From Suillus spraguei (taxonomy: Eukaryota; Basidiomycota; Agaricomycetes; Boletales; Suillaceae): a DNA stretch of 64,000 nucleotides. The notes under the pieces are model-generated. The model was not told the origin of the DNA. It did not search any database and was given only the letters and a program-made list of their open reading frames with translations. Each line of letters starts with the position of its first letter. Positions within the stretch are counted from its first letter, which is position 1. The position numbers were made by a program, and so were the translations under genes. The stretch covers positions 1-64,000 of the forward strand of contig JABCPU010000149.1 in assembly GCA_016800925.1 (NCBI GenBank). The letters are read 5' to 3'. This document shows, piece after piece, positions 25,955 to 37,907 of the stretch.

Positions 25955-27168
25955 CTATGTAAGACCCTGACATATGATATCAAGACGCTCGACAACTTGC
26001 TTCATCGTCGGTCTCAGGGATCGGTTCTCCTGAACCATTTCCAGTATCAATGACTCTACGAAGTCAAAGCCATTATATCCCTGTACAGCTAGTATTAGAG
26101 CGGTATCTGGAAATAAATCAGAATTGGAATATCGCACATCCAAAAAAGTTTCTTGAATAGCATGACCAATGTAATAAATGTCGGTAGGAAATGGATTTTG
26201 CAGTTCAAGGGATTTGAATTCTGGTATAGTATTATCACCCCCGAAGATGACTGGTTCAACAGGGTTGGCAACCGATGGATCATACTGACGAGACAATCCA
26301 AAATCGATCAGAAAGTACTTCGTAGGGCGCTGTGTGCAACTATAGTGCCTTGAAGTACCTTTCAAATCACGAGTTCTATGCGGACGGAAGGGATGGAACG
26401 AATCAATAAAAAGAGGCTTTGGATGCATCGTGATGTTCAAGTTCATGCAGTCGCTATGGGCTTCGAACTGAGAGCTAACACCTTGAATATCAGGAAAGAT
26501 AGACAGACATACCGATGAGCCACGTGGTGCTTGTGCATGAAAAAGAGGCCCTTAAACGGAGAGGTCAGCTGCTGAGGGTTTCAAAGCGAGATCGAGTACC
26601 TCAAACAGCTGGCGAAAACACTCAACAGCTTCCCAAAAGGTTTCAAATGAAGGGTCAGAGTAGCGCCGTAGGAGAGGCATGACAATGATGTCCCGTTCTT
26701 CATCTGGTGCACGGAGGACATCCAGGACGGGAACGCAATGGTTCATAGGGTCCAATCGCAGAGGCTCTGATGTGAGGTAGCGAGCGATGTCAACCTCAAA
26801 AGGGTGGTCACATTGAAGGACAGATTTGAGCATAACAAATTCACCATCTGAAATTCGAGTAGCATCCAATACACAAGCGTACTATGTGGTATCATATGAG
26901 GGTCAAACTTGTATAATCTAATGCATAGACACATACTCGAGGTTTGATCCAGTCTTCACACGCATACATGTTTTGGGAAGTCCCCAGCCAGGACGGAATC
27001 CAGTCTGGTTTATACCGAGGGCGCAGCTGGTACCCACAGCCCTCCAACTATTCATAATGCCTAGACCACCACACCTTAGCTTGCCTGAGGTTCCAAGACT
27101 GTCTCCGTAGGACGAGATTCTGCTCCGATGGTGTGTGATTTTGGCCTGCTACAGCCCGGAGACGTCAT
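25955..27168 (-). CDS. Protein-kinase-like protein lacking catalytic-loop Lys
   Basis: Exons join in frame from an ATG at 27168 through a GC-donor intron (CAG|GCAAGC, about 27060-27096), then LEGCGYQLRPRYKPDWIPSW, DATRISDGEFVMLKSV, and FFMHKHHVAHR|DCMNLNI across an intron near 26450-26510. Then follow YFLIDFGLSRQYD (DFG motif), FPTDIYYIGHAIQETFLD and RPTMKQVVERLD before the stop. The fold and DFG are present, and HRD is intact. The HRDxKxxN lysine is Met, as in a kinase-like family abundant in Agaricomycetes. Residual activity is uncertain. The exon joins keep the frame, so the gene looks intact. No glycine-rich loop was recognised. Confidence 0.75.
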
Positions 27169-27599
27169 GGTACTTTGAATGACCAAGTTTCAACAAAACC
27201 CAATGCAGAATGGCAAGGAAGTACCCGGGAGGATTCCCATAACCCCGCACTGATCGATTCATTTACTAGTCTCACCTGCAAAGCAAGATCCGCCGTGTCA
27301 TACTCACAACCCCCACTCCTTTGAGCGTATCATTTGCGTCGGGGTGTTTTCGGGTCATAATGATAGCTCAAATCATTGCTGGACCGGAAACACGCCAATG
27401 GATATTTCTCGACTTCTCTCGTCGATATGCTGTTGCTACTGTCTCATGTGAGTTATCTCGCCAAGTCAGTTAGGTTTGGATTTGACGCTTTGCATTCCTC
27501 TACTCACTATAAGTGACATCAGGTGTTCTGACCCAACATTCTTTGGGCGCGGAGACCATTATTGAAGGCACGAGAACTCGAAACTGGCAGTTCTTCATC

Positions 27600-28189
27600 T
27601 GACGGCAAATAAGAATAAGCTAGCATAAAGTTAGACTACCTCACGGAACATAGAACGACAGAGAGCTGACCCCTGCAATTGACAATACGCAGCCGCAGCA
27701 ATTGCAGCCCGAGGCAAAGCGGCCCGAACGTTATCGCGCTTGGCTTCAAAGATGTTAGTTGACATTTGTCCCTCGATGTTTCAGGGATTTCCCAGTGCTA
27801 TCGTCGGATCACCCAGGAGAAATTCTCAAGAACGGTTCAAAGCCACTCCAGCACATGACAGGAAATAACTGACCGGTATACTGAGCGGGGAGTTTAGTCA
27901 CCAGAAAATCGACGACGCCACTAAACGAACATTTGCCAGAGTCTCGGTTGAAGGTTGTTCTAGGGAGAGGAAATTCTGAAATTATGTTCACCGTCGTGTC
28001 GCCTGAACTCATGACTGATAAAACTCTCAACAAGAGCATGTTGATCAAGATGCGACGTCCAGCTTGCGTCTTTGGAGTTTGAATGAATATACAATCGATC
28101 ACGGAAATCAGCCACCGTAACATACCACTGTTGCAACGTGACCGCGCACTAAACTTATCAGAAACTGTAAAGTGTCCATCGAAAGACAT
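27600..28189 (-). CDS. Agaricomycete-specific hypothetical protein
   Basis: The first frame starts at an ATG at 28189 (MSFDGHFTVSDKFSARS) and contains ISEFPLPRTTF and FSGVVDFLVTKLPAQYTG. A second exon on the same strand (27640-27780) reads FEAKRDNVRAALPRAAIA followed by AAAYCQLQGSALCRS. The combination resembles a lineage-specific family of basidiomycete hypotheticals recalled from experience, with no known function. The exon junction near 27790-27830 and the 3' end are uncertain, so the gene may be partial. No signal peptide or membrane segment stands out. Confidence 0.45.
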
Positions 28190-28352
28190 CCTGGGGTTTC
28201 GGCCAAGCTAAGGTTTTCGACTTCTTGCCTCTTGTCACTGATCAGAAAAAGTGGCCCAGATGATATCTTCAATGAAAGGAGGGTCATTGGACCCGCCTCA
28301 GAGAAATAACTGTACTAAGGAGAGGCTAGTCAGTGTTGTGAACGATTCAGCA

Positions 28353-28538
28353 TCATTCAGCCTTCATCGACTTAACATCTTCCAATTTGTCACGCAACTC
28401 TTGGAGTTTATCGATCAGGCCAGCAGGTAAATCCTCGTATTCTTCATCAAGGTTGGAACGAAATTTCTCGAGCTTGTGAAGCAATTCAGCTGTGCCTCCT
28501 ACAGTTAGGTCTGAAATATTTCGCTTTTTAGGTCGCAT
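28353..28538 (-). CDS. Small coiled-coil-like protein (61 aa), hypothetical
   Basis: An ATG at 28538 opens a 61-residue frame starting MRPKKRNISDLTVGG. It is followed by a charged, heptad-like helix (LLHKLEKFRSNLDEEY, LIDKLQELRDKLEDVKS). The amphipathic composition is unlike the random frames nearby. It may be a separate small gene or the last exon of a larger one; no family was recognised. Confidence 0.35.
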   Translation of the reverse strand: MRPKKRNISDLTVGGTAELLHKLEKFRSNLDEEYEDLPAGLIDKLQELRDKLEDVKSMKAE

Positions 28539-28881
28539 GGTGTGTGATACACCAACAGATGCAACAGACACAGCGATTTGGTTGTTGGGGTTATAGAGTG
28601 GATGGTATTTTGCACTATGTTACATAAACTTCTGTATCCGTGCGAGCACTTCTAGCAGTTCATCATGCATCATGCATCATGTACCACCTGTCGTGGTATA
28701 TCACTATTGCACAAGGGGTGATATATTGATATGCGAAGCTGAGTATTTATTATGCGCATTTTTATAGTTTTAGGCTAACACTTGTACCTAAGCAGGTCTT
28801 CCTTTCCCTGACTGGAACAATGCCCGCGGTCTTTTTAAGAAACCGGAGTGACATCTCTCATAGGAATGATGACAGCAACAC

Positions 28882-28963
28882 GGCCGCCTGGCGAAATGGC
28901 ATCGCGTCTGACTACGATAATGAAGGAATCAGGAGATTGCAGGTTCGACCCCTGCGGTGGTCA
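28882..28963 (+). tRNA. tRNA-Arg (anticodon ACG) with 10-nt intron
   Basis: A full cloverleaf can be drawn. The acceptor stem GGCCGCC pairs with GGTGGTC (two G-U pairs), with discriminator A at 28963. The D stem is GCGA/TCGC with loop AATGGCA. The anticodon stem is TCTGA/TCAGG, the loop starts CTACGA and gives anticodon ACG (28914-28916). The T stem is GCAGG/CCTGC with loop TTCGACC. A 10-nt insertion (28918-28927, TAATGAAGGA) sits one base 3' of the anticodon, the canonical nuclear tRNA intron position. The mature tRNA would be 72 nt. Internal box A (TGGCGAAATGG) and box B (GGTTCGACCCC) are present. Confidence 0.9.
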
Positions 28964-28993
28964 TTTTGGCCCAACTCCTCTCGGATGAGGATC

Positions 28994-29002
28994 TTTTTTT
29001 TT
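28994..29002 (+). terminator. RNA polymerase III T-run terminator
   Basis: Nine consecutive Ts, 31 bp after the tRNA-Arg 3' end, the expected Pol III stop signal. Confidence 0.75.
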
Positions 29003-29899
29003 CCACTTGATTAACTCTACCCATAGTACCCGATATACACCTAAACCCATTTTCCTTGACGTCCGAGCAGAGCGCCCTCATTCGGACTGGTTAAACGGCC
29101 ATGCCGAAATGGTTCTTGAGTCCTAACTCCTCGACCAATGATTACATGCTGGAGCATGGGTGCACTGAGCACTCGTAGGTTCCCAGGTCATGAGCTCAGG
29201 TACGACGTCGACGAGAGTCGCAAGAAATAGAGAATCTTGTCAAGGTAAGCATGGTTGATGCGAGAGAATTCCATCGTCACTGAGGAGCCGGCGTTCCTGT
29301 AGGTTGTGCTTCTCGTATTTAAACTTGGTGGATATCATCTTATGTTAACATCATCTATATCCGCCACCATCCCAACAAATCCCTTGACCATGATTCCCAC
29401 AAATATGTGAGGGTCCCGCTGCTTCGCACGTGCACGTGCATTATCACCAACAATCCAATTAGTAGTTGTATCTGTCCTTAGGCTATGTGCATGTTCAAGG
29501 TCTTTCGAACTATCAGATTACTCGCCGTGCTAGTCTAGGCTAATTGCAAAAGCTCTCCACCTCTTCACCACTGCAAATTTCGACTTGTTGGAAGCAAATT
29601 ATACAGGGATGTCACTAATGTTGTACTGAACTCAGATACAAGTGTGTTGGCGTATGACACAAGTATACTGGTAGATTCACCTACTCCAAGTAGCGATGCA
29701 TATCGCATCAAGTGTTCCAAAGACAATAAGATAAGTTCATAAAGAAATTAAATTGCAAAAGTTATGCGAGGATGATAACCTGTCGACACGAATGCACATA
29801 GGTTACAAACGTGTTATACCCTACACCTGATGTGAATCTGGAATATAAGATAATCTGGGTGGTATGCGTCAAGTATGCGTAGAGATTATCATAAGTATT
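29003..29899. other. Intergenic, no gene seen
   Basis: AT-rich stretch with no convincing coding frame, structural RNA or repeat. GTGCACGTGCACGTGC-like alternation near 29425 is short. Confidence 0.5.
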
Positions 29900-30472
29900 T
29901 CAAAGAGACTCGACGAGAAGCTCGTACACAGCCCTGTTATCCACCCTTGCATTGATTTGCAGAGCGACACGCAATTTACGTCGTTCAAACGCAGACTGAT
30001 TCCAAACGGTAATGAGCGTCTGCACCTCGTCCCTAGGGCTTCGTGTGAACTGAGAATCATATGCGGCCCCAGTTGCTCTTGTGCCGAATATACCACGAAC
30101 GGGGAGTGCTGTTATGGGAAGGCGAGAACCCACTGCGCTGAATCCCTGACTCGCGAGACGAGCAGAGATTCCAAGATCCTCCAGAAAGCGGATCCAGTCT
30201 GCTTGTTGAATCCCATGTTTCTCAAGTAGACCGGAGGGATAAAGAATGCAGAAACCATCTGCGAGGTTGTTTCCAGCGCAGGGGATTCTGAATGGAGGGA
30301 AATCGTTAGATTTCACTCTTGGAGGTGACGGAGTGGAAAAGCAGTTGGGTGGAGGATCCAAGGGCTTGCGAAGAACAAAAGATGAATGTTTGGAAAGATC
30401 TACAAAGTGAGGTTCCCAAATGGGCGGTGCTGTACTAGTAGGGGTGTATGGTGGTGGAGGTTCGGTTGACAT
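29900..30472 (-). CDS. Conserved fungal hypothetical protein, Pro-rich N-terminus
   Basis: The preferred start is the ATG at 30472 (MSTEPPPPYTPTSTAPPIW), because upstream codons in the same frame look non-coding. The product is about 190 aa and single-exon. A Pro-rich head with PPPPYTP is followed by FRIPCAGNNLADGFCILYP, a helical stretch WIRFLEDLGISARLASQG, and a tail SPRDEVQTLITVWNQSAF. The pattern suggests a small globular fungal protein, but no function was recognised. It is divergent from the gene starting at 30580 (107 bp apart), so a shared promoter is likely. Confidence 0.65.
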   Translation of the reverse strand: MSTEPPPPYTPTSTAPPIWEPHFVDLSKHSSFVLRKPLDPPPNCFSTPSPPRVKSNDFPPFRIPCAGNNLADGFCILYPSGLLEKHGIQQADWIRFLEDLGISARLASQGFSAVGSRLPITALPVRGIFGTRATGAAYDSQFTRSPRDEVQTLITVWNQSAFERRKLRVALQINARVDNRAVYELLVESL

Positions 30473-30579
30473 GATGGTGGTTCCAGGTAGCACGTGCATG
30501 ATTAGCGTGGTCTTTAACACAATGCTTGTGCTTACTAGTGTTACGCGCGCTTTACTCATGCAAAGACCACCTGCTTGCA

Positions 30580-32546
30580 ATGCGACCACTAATTCTTCAT
30601 GTATCAGCTCTCAATGATCTCGAATACAAATTATTTATTTCATCCCTGAATGATCTCGCAGTTTCACCTGACACTATCCACGACGATGCTCACTTCGAAG
30701 CCATGTCCGTTGGGGTCCGCGAAGTCAGAGCATGGCTGCGAGGCAGATATCCTAATCTACCAACTGCGGATATTGACAAGGTTCGGCCATTTCTACGTCT
30801 TCTTCATGTCCTAGTAACAATACGCGTTCTGTTCAGATCTTGAAACTCTTCTCTCCAAACTTGCTCCACACAGATTGTCTTACTGGTGGCCAGTTTTTTG
30901 CTGCACTCAGGCTTGTCCTTCACGCTGTGTCAGGTAAACGTGTTGACAGAACTCTCGCATTTGTCCAAGGTGTGTACTACTTCCTTATCCTTCAAATAGC
31001 ACTGACCAGAATCTTTCCAGCCCACCCAATCCCAGAAGTTCTTGAACGCTCAAGATCAACTTCTCCCTCAAAGCGTCAAGTACACGCTCCCCCTGTTCAT
31101 CCAGACCAAGCCAAACAATATGCCACATCCTCAAATTCATCCTCTCCAGACATAAATCCCTTTCGTCAATCACTCGAGTCTGATACGCACCACGCATTAC
31201 CATCTGTTCCCGATCAATCTGACACCCCTCCCGTCATACCCTCCCGTTTGTCACAGAAGATTAGCCATAATCCATTCTTGATGCGTGACAAAGCAAGTGG
31301 AACAGACCCTGCTCAGAAATCCCCCGAGAAGCGCAACGATGGCAAAATCCCACCCCTTCCTCCTCGAAAACCAGCACCTTTGGTTTCTCAGGCACGTCGC
31401 ACATCGTTAGCCCAGTCCCGAAGCGCACCTGTTCCGGCACCATTTGACGCTCCTCGCAGTATTAAACCGAGTCACATCATGAGTCCCCTGATGAGGCAGT
31501 CACTAGAGGCTAGCAAGCATGGTCAGAACTTGAAGCGTGTTGAAGAGCAGTTGGATCGTGAGCGTGTTCTACAAGTGCTCAAAACGACGTCATCTGGTTC
31601 CTCTGCAAGCAGCAGGCCGCGCAGCCTAAGTCCCACAAAGCAGTCGCGCAAAGAACTCTGGAGTCGTTCGTCTGAATCTGAAGACACATGCCCTGCACCT
31701 CCGCTCCCCCGTCGACGAACACCCAGCTCTCCATCATCGACGTCGAGTTCCCTGCCGTCCATCAACCAAGTGGCGAGCGCTACCTTAAACACTCAGTCCT
31801 CACATACGCCCACCCTTTTCCGCCCACCACTTCCCACCAGGGAACCAATCATTCCCGGAAATTCCTTCTCAATTACGACACCAGATAGCTCGTCCCATCT
31901 ACCCGCGCCACCAACTCACCCGGATCGCAGACCCACAAACGACACAACAGAGTTCATCATGTCTTCCTCCACACGTCCAACGCGTTCTAAATCACTGCAT
32001 CATGCTGTAACACCCCCACTTCCCCCTCGGCGCAAACGTCCCGAAAGTATCCAACTCACTGCAGCATCAAACACGACGGAGTTCCCCTCATCCACATCCG
32101 CATTTCCCTCACATACACGAACATCCTCATTCCAGGGCCTCTCTCGCCATCTCTCCCTCACAAGAGACCGCGACACCGTCGACGCTTCGCCAATATCCCA
32201 CATCCAGAAAACTATCTCAAATTTTCAACTCAAAGCCCAACCGAAACTGGATGCGGCGCGGTACAAAGCTGAGGCAGGTCTCAGTCGGCGCGGGTTCGTT
32301 CATCATTCGCATGCGCCAGCGAGGTGGATGGAGGAGGGCGAGCAGGGGTTGATGACGGATACCTATCACGGGGATGATGATGGTGCTCACGTTGATCGTG
32401 ATCCGTATACGGAGTCTCCTACTGACGACGAGCCAAGCTCAGGGGATGACCTAGGACGGACGAAGAATTCTGCAGTACACCGTGGCGTGCTGAAGGAAAC
32501 TGACAATCTCAAATGGCCAGCAGGTGAAGGATGGAGACCCTTATAG
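30580..32546 (+). CDS. EH-domain-like, Ser/Pro-rich protein
   Basis: The start is the ATG at 30580 (MRPLILHVSALNDLEYKLF). Introns near 30778-30835 and 30971-31019 join in frame. The N-terminal ~130 residues (VREVRAWLRGRYPNL, LTGGQFFAALRLVLHA, VDRTLAFVQAHP) resemble an EF-hand/EH module of endocytic adaptors. The rest, about 500 aa, is low-complexity Ser/Pro/Arg sequence with repeated PPLPPRK / PPLPRRR SH3-ligand-like motifs (near 31355, 31700 and 32010). It ends in an acidic tail with a terminal WPAGEGWRPL. An actin- or endocytosis-linked scaffold role is inference from the motifs. The intron-1 donor GTTCGG is weak. Confidence 0.6.
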
Positions 32547-32773
32547 ACATGTTAAGTGTGCGGTCATGTGAGAAGTTTGCACTGATTGTATTAAGCGCTG
32601 GGCCCTATAGATACTCACCATATGGTATTCACAAGTCACGATTCAGCAAACATGAGGATCATCGTGCACTTATTACGCTTGTCGTATCTATAGTATGATA
32701 TTCATCGGGTTTCGTCAAGGTTTCGCATGTGATCTGTTATTACAAATGTCACTGTCACTCCGTGATCCGCTGC

Positions 32774-34611
32774 TCAGAATAAATCCGCCCGCTTCAGGTA
32801 TTCGCGTAAGATCCCGTCCCGCACTGCCAGGTTGTTCCTTCATTTCAACAAGTTGCGTAAACCACAGGAGAATATAGAAACACATACCAGATATCAGCGT
32901 CACAGACATATTCTTTGTATCCTATCAATGAAAATCAACAGGACTTTCAGCCTGGAACAGAGAAAGAAACCAACAATGACAGATGTCGGGTATATATGGC
33001 ACACCCGCGGCTCCGGAGAACAGTACCTCACTGTGTCTTTGAACTTTTGTCGAAGGTCTAGAGGCAAATTATTCAATCACGCTGAAAGTTCGCGACACAG
33101 TAAGAAATATATACATTTGACAACATCATTCGTTTCATTTGGCCGGTCACCGTAGCTCGGCAGAAAGCGCTTCACCGTTACACCGTTTCTGATCTTCTCC
33201 TCGAGAATGTCCATCTTGTTTAGAAAAAGTATGAGGATTGTCCGCGAAAGAAGCTTAGAGGAGCATATCGCTTTCCAGAGTATGAAGGAATCCTCCAGAC
33301 GGTTGACACGAGGGTCTTCAAGAAGTCGCTCGTCAAAACACGAGATTGGTGCGAGGAATATGACCGCATTGACTTGATCAAAATACGGCAGCCAAGCGTG
33401 ACGCTAGCAGATATAATGGGCGATGAGCATGAATTGGAAAATCGGCGAAACACGGACTTGTGTGCGGGAGCCGCCAACATCGAAAATCTTCCATTTCGGA
33501 GCATCGGTATCTGCCAAGGTGGATTAAGAAAGTAAAGACAAAAAATCTCACGCTTCACTCACCATCATCAATTATCAGATCATGTTCCTGGATATCAAGC
33601 GTGCGCAATCGAGCGCGAAGGACGTCTTCATCTGTTGGCTCATAATCTCGTACCGACAATCGGTCAATCGAGTCCAAAAAGCTGCGGGCAGATGAATTCA
33701 GAGAAAGAAGGCGAAAAAGGAATATGAATAGGCTGACAAGCCAGCAGAATCCTCGAGTCGGGTCTTCCGTCTACATAGCATGGCTTGTATGCGACTATCC
33801 CTCCATAAAGCCTTGATATCATCTTTTCCATTAGCGATCGCGTCTGTGCTGTCGAGTGAAGTAGGAAGGTCCTGCTGGAGGGCATGTCGCGAGACCTCGG
33901 TACCTCGGGTTGTTTGAAGAAAGTTACGCCAAGTTCGAGAACGAACAAAGAATTCCGGTGACCCGGAGGGTGCGATTGTTGTTGGAGAAATCTGTTTTCG
34001 TGGTTGGATGTCTTCGGTGGCACCGAGTAAGCGTTTCAAATTGCTCTCGACTGCCTGCAGCGGACTGAGGCGAACTTTATATTGACGATAGTAATCGTCA
34101 AATTTGAACGCATCATCGAGTTTGTCTGGGTCAACATCGTCCATCTCCTGTGATAGCGCATCAAGGATGGTATTTGCAGACCGAACGAGATTTAACAGTA
34201 TGACGGCTCGCCATGACGCTCGCTCCTCTATCCATCTATCTCGGGCAAACCGCATACGGAAATCTATACTGCTCATTGAATGATGACGGAATTAGAAGGC
34301 AACGTAACCTACTCTTCAAGGTTGTTGATTTACCTATTGTAAAGCCTGAGACAGAGGGGAATTGTTAGAAGTTGAACAGACACACCACTTTCGCTCTGAC
34401 CCAACAGTAGGATCTTGACTACATTCTCTTCTTTCTTTCTTATCGCTCTTTCAGCGCGAATTTCGTCGTCAATGAGATCACTTATTCTTTGAGCCTCGGC
34501 CTCCCGTTCTTCCCTCGCGGCTCGTTCGTGTGAAGATTCGTTCGGGGGTGGTGCGCTGATAACCGCTAGCGGATCTGTGGCATCATGATGGAAGACCACG
34601 CTGAAAGCCAT
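32774..34611 (-). CDS. G protein alpha subunit (Agaricomycete expanded type)
   Basis: Heterotrimeric G-alpha, the GTP-binding switch for receptor signalling. The ATG is at 34611 (MAFSVVFHHDATDPLAV). Exons give the P-loop KILLLGQSESG|KSTTLK|NFRMRFARDRW, an extended helical domain (34276-33700), FLDSIDRLSVRDYEPTDEDV and the switch II block WKIFDVGGSRTQ. Further exons give the RHAWLPYFDQVNAVIFLAPI block, G4 NKMD and the C-terminus YLKRADLF before the stop at 32774. About eight exons with GT-AG introns keep the frame. There is no N-terminal MGxxxS myristoylation signal and no Cys near the C-terminus. The N-terminus instead has a charged coil (EEREAEAQRISDLIDDEI). It is therefore one of the divergent, multi-copy G-alphas rather than the canonical Gpa1/2 types. 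Confidence 0.88.
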
Positions 34612-35224
34612 CTAAGTCAATGCCCGGTACTAGAGGACGATTATGGGTATGAACAACAATAAAGGATTAGTGCGATAACAACCCTCACTTTATGACCAAT
34701 CTGTGAGTGAGTGAGCGACTCTCGTAAAAGTTGATCAGGGACGAGTCGTGATGAGCTTTTAGGCAAAAATCTCCTCAAGTGAATTCCTAGCGGGAAAATC
34801 GATCAAGTGTGTCCAAGTCCGAGGCATTGAATCATGATCTGAACTAAATAATGGAGAAGCCCATTAAGTAAGATTGCTGATAATCTGGTTGTGTTGATGG
34901 CCAATTGTAACAATATAGGATATCAGCGGAGCTGAAGGAGCTCTGCAGTGATGAGAGACTTTGAAAGGGCCTTTCAGCAGTCAAAGAGCACAGCGTATGT
35001 CATATGTGATTTGCGTCCTGAGAATGTCGTCAAAGAAACGCAATGTGTCAGCATGGGTCAATAGACAGCGACCATATGCTTCAATAAGCAAAACAAGCTC
35101 GCTGTAATCCACGCCAAGATAGCACCCCAACCCGTACATGTACTACAATAGTCAGATTGGTATATATGGACATGCAAAAGGTACGAACAGACCACGGCGA
35201 GGGTCCAAAAAATTATTATCCATT
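34612..35224. other. Intergenic, no gene seen
   Basis: AT-rich spacer between the G-alpha promoter and the VPS74 3' end. No repeat or RNA gene was recognised. Confidence 0.5.
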
Positions 35225-36639
35225 TCACAACAGCGAATCTAATTTTGAAAGAACTTCGAGGACTCCTGCAATCAACTGAAACGAAAGGTCTTCCTCTCCG
35301 TTCATCTCCCGCTTCACCTCTTGCACAAGTCCTAGCACGCTCTCCCGTCCGCTAGGCGGAGTATTTCCCATCCCAATCTTCACGCCTTCTCTCCTTCTAC
35401 TACCCCCAGTCCCTGTTGCCGAGGTAGACCCGAATGGCCAACAAGCAAACTCCGCCAGTACCTCGTCACATCTCTGAAAGGCAGCTTCCCTGTCTTCGTA
35501 TGTCAATCTGCCAAACGCATTATCCAATACACTGGCTGCGTATGCCGCGCACACCAAGCAAACAGCACGTGTGACCCTGCACTGTGTCCCTTCCTTGTCC
35601 AAAGCGTTCGGTGGCACTGCAGAAGTAGTGGCAGTGAGAAGCGATACCGCTCGTGTGACAATGCTTTCCTTCGTTCGTACATCGGCGACTGGGTGTGTGG
35701 CCATATCGAACAGCAGAAAATTGCGCTTTTCAGTACGCAGAACACCCTTATCCACCAATCCTTTCGCTAGACGTTCGCGAACTTGCTTAAGTTGATATCC
35801 AATTTTCATAACATTCCATGTCTCTCCTGTCGAGAAAGTCAGCTTCGCAATGAGATGCGGGAATAATGGCATAGAAGGCTTATAAAATTCTAGACGCACC
35901 ACTTAGAAGATCAACCCAGCCGTTTATTGACATCCTATCCGTCTCCTGACCCTTCATCATCTTCAACGCTTCATCAAGGATAGTTTCACCAGTCTGTTTA
36001 TCGTCAATAACCTCAACAAGCCTTTCTGCCAGCGGACTCCGACGTTGATTTGGATCCTTCACTAGAGCTATGCGACGGCGAAGGGCAAGCTCGATGAGAA
36101 TACATCCTCTAAGTGCATAGGATATGCTATCGTTCCAGAAAGAGAGATAGCCCTACAAAGAGCTGATGTCAGGGCGTGGCAAATGAGAATACATGTGCAT
36201 GAATATCATCCAGCTCAAGCAGCGAGGCACCTTCGATTGTGAGGTAATGTAAGAGGTACATGCTGCGGAGGCAGGGCAGCCTGGGAGAAAGTGCAGATGG
36301 CGCCCAAAAGAACAGCGCACAGCAAGGGAAGGGTATGAGGTATAAAAGAGGTTGCATACATACATGTTTATCTTTGAGACCAAGAAGGAGTACCTCCTCC
36401 ATGATTGTCAGCCGAGGCATTCTTCCACCATAGCGACTGTCCTCCTGAACTTGATCGAGGTCACGAGGATCGCAGGCAACTTTGCTTCCGCCTTCAAAAG
36501 CTGAACCTGCGTGTGTCTGAACTGTTCCGTTAGAGCTGAGACCATTTGGTGCCCAGCTAGGACTTGGGGCGTCGTCCGAAACTGAGGAAGATGAAGCTCC
36601 AGCCACCCGCCTGCGAGAAAGTCCACCTGCCGAGCTCAT
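35225..36639 (-). CDS. VPS74: VPS74/GOLPH3 (GPP34 family) Golgi PI4P-binding protein
   Basis: Peripheral Golgi protein that binds PI4P and retains glycosyltransferases by linking them to COPI. The start is the ATG at 36639 ([18 protein letters not shown]); the early Arg cluster matches the COPI-contact patch of the family. Exons are [18 protein letters not shown]|(intron near 36170-36360)|[17 protein letters not shown], then [70 protein letters not shown] and [22 protein letters not shown], with a C-terminal helix ending LSKLDSLL. The full GPP34 domain is present and the frame is open in the large 3' exon. A Ser/Thr/Gly-rich insertion ([14 protein letters not shown]) near the end is extra compared with yeast. 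Confidence 0.93.
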
Positions 36640-37907
36640 CGCATACCACGTTCAGATTGAAAGATATGCGGTTCCTAGCTAGCTAGTATTAAGGTGTAGA
36701 AGGGAGAGATGACGTGGTTTGGATGTCCGCCAGAGCAGCAGTGACCTTGAAAGCTGTGTTAAATTCCCCCGTTCGGCAACACTCCGACACCGATATGATG
36801 TTCCTCCGAACGTATCTTCACTATAGCTCCAACTATGAAACACCAAACTGCTGTAGTGAATGTTGGAACACCGAATCTCTAGAGCTTGCCCTTAAGTAAT
36901 GCATCTACAGCCTCATCACACCGTGCTGCATGACTCTTGTTGCGGAAACACTGCATCTCCTGAACCGTCTTTAGCTGACTATTTGTTCGCAGGAAACGAC
37001 GTCAAATGGGTATCTGATATAGATAGGGTATAAACTCTTATCTCAGAGGTCCAGAGCAGCTACAGCAGCGTGCTTCACAGCAATATCGCCACTTCCCCTT
37101 AATCACGAGCATTCAATCTCATATATATGATGTTCCATATTCATAAAATGGAACATCGTTCGCTCGAACGACAGCTAGACGCAATATCAGAGAGGACACA
37201 CGATAACGTTTTTGTGATACTCTTATCGGTTCACCTAGAATAATCTTCAACATCCAAAATAGGGATCCGAAACTTCTCAGTCCACAATCCAACTTCAAAT
37301 TTTGCATTCTACTTCACACTACGGCAACCTGGTGGCTTTTCCTACTACATGCAGCTGCCCATGATCGTCGAAGCGCTCAAGTAGATGCGATGGGGGGGCG
37401 CCCTTCAATGCCCGGTATTTATTGCAATAAGACTTTGACAGTTGAGATTTCTGAAGGTTCCCGGCACCGAGCGTTTACGTTCAGCTAGAAGGAATGCCTG
37501 TCTTCCTTCTAACAGACTGACTAGGAGAAACTAACCTGCAGTTGACTTTGAAAGTAAATATTATTTTACCTATATATCATTTGATCTACACTTACATACA
37601 CGCAAGTCGCCAGAGTCAGTCCACGTGACTCGGGTCTGCATAAAATGACCTGATTTATTCCCGTCGGGTTCATAACATTTTCATAATAAATTTATTCACT
37701 GGATCCCATCAAGGAACGCCTTTTTTCGTCTATAAATTGAAAGTCTGGGAGGTTGCTCCAACTGCATTGAAATCACAGAGGCTACAAGTTTGGCTCCGTT
37801 CCCTCACAGGTTTATTCTACATCGCAGTGTCAGACTAGCCCAGTAAGTTTTACTCCGGCTTCGCCTCTTTGAATTTGTTACTTACATTATTTTATTCTGT
37901 AGACAAC
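36640..37907. other. Intergenic, no gene seen
   Basis: About 1.27 kb between divergent VPS74 and ERG6, so it must hold both promoters. No conserved reading frame was recognised. GATGTTCCATATTCATAAAATGGAACATCG near 37130 forms a short imperfect hairpin. Confidence 0.5.
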
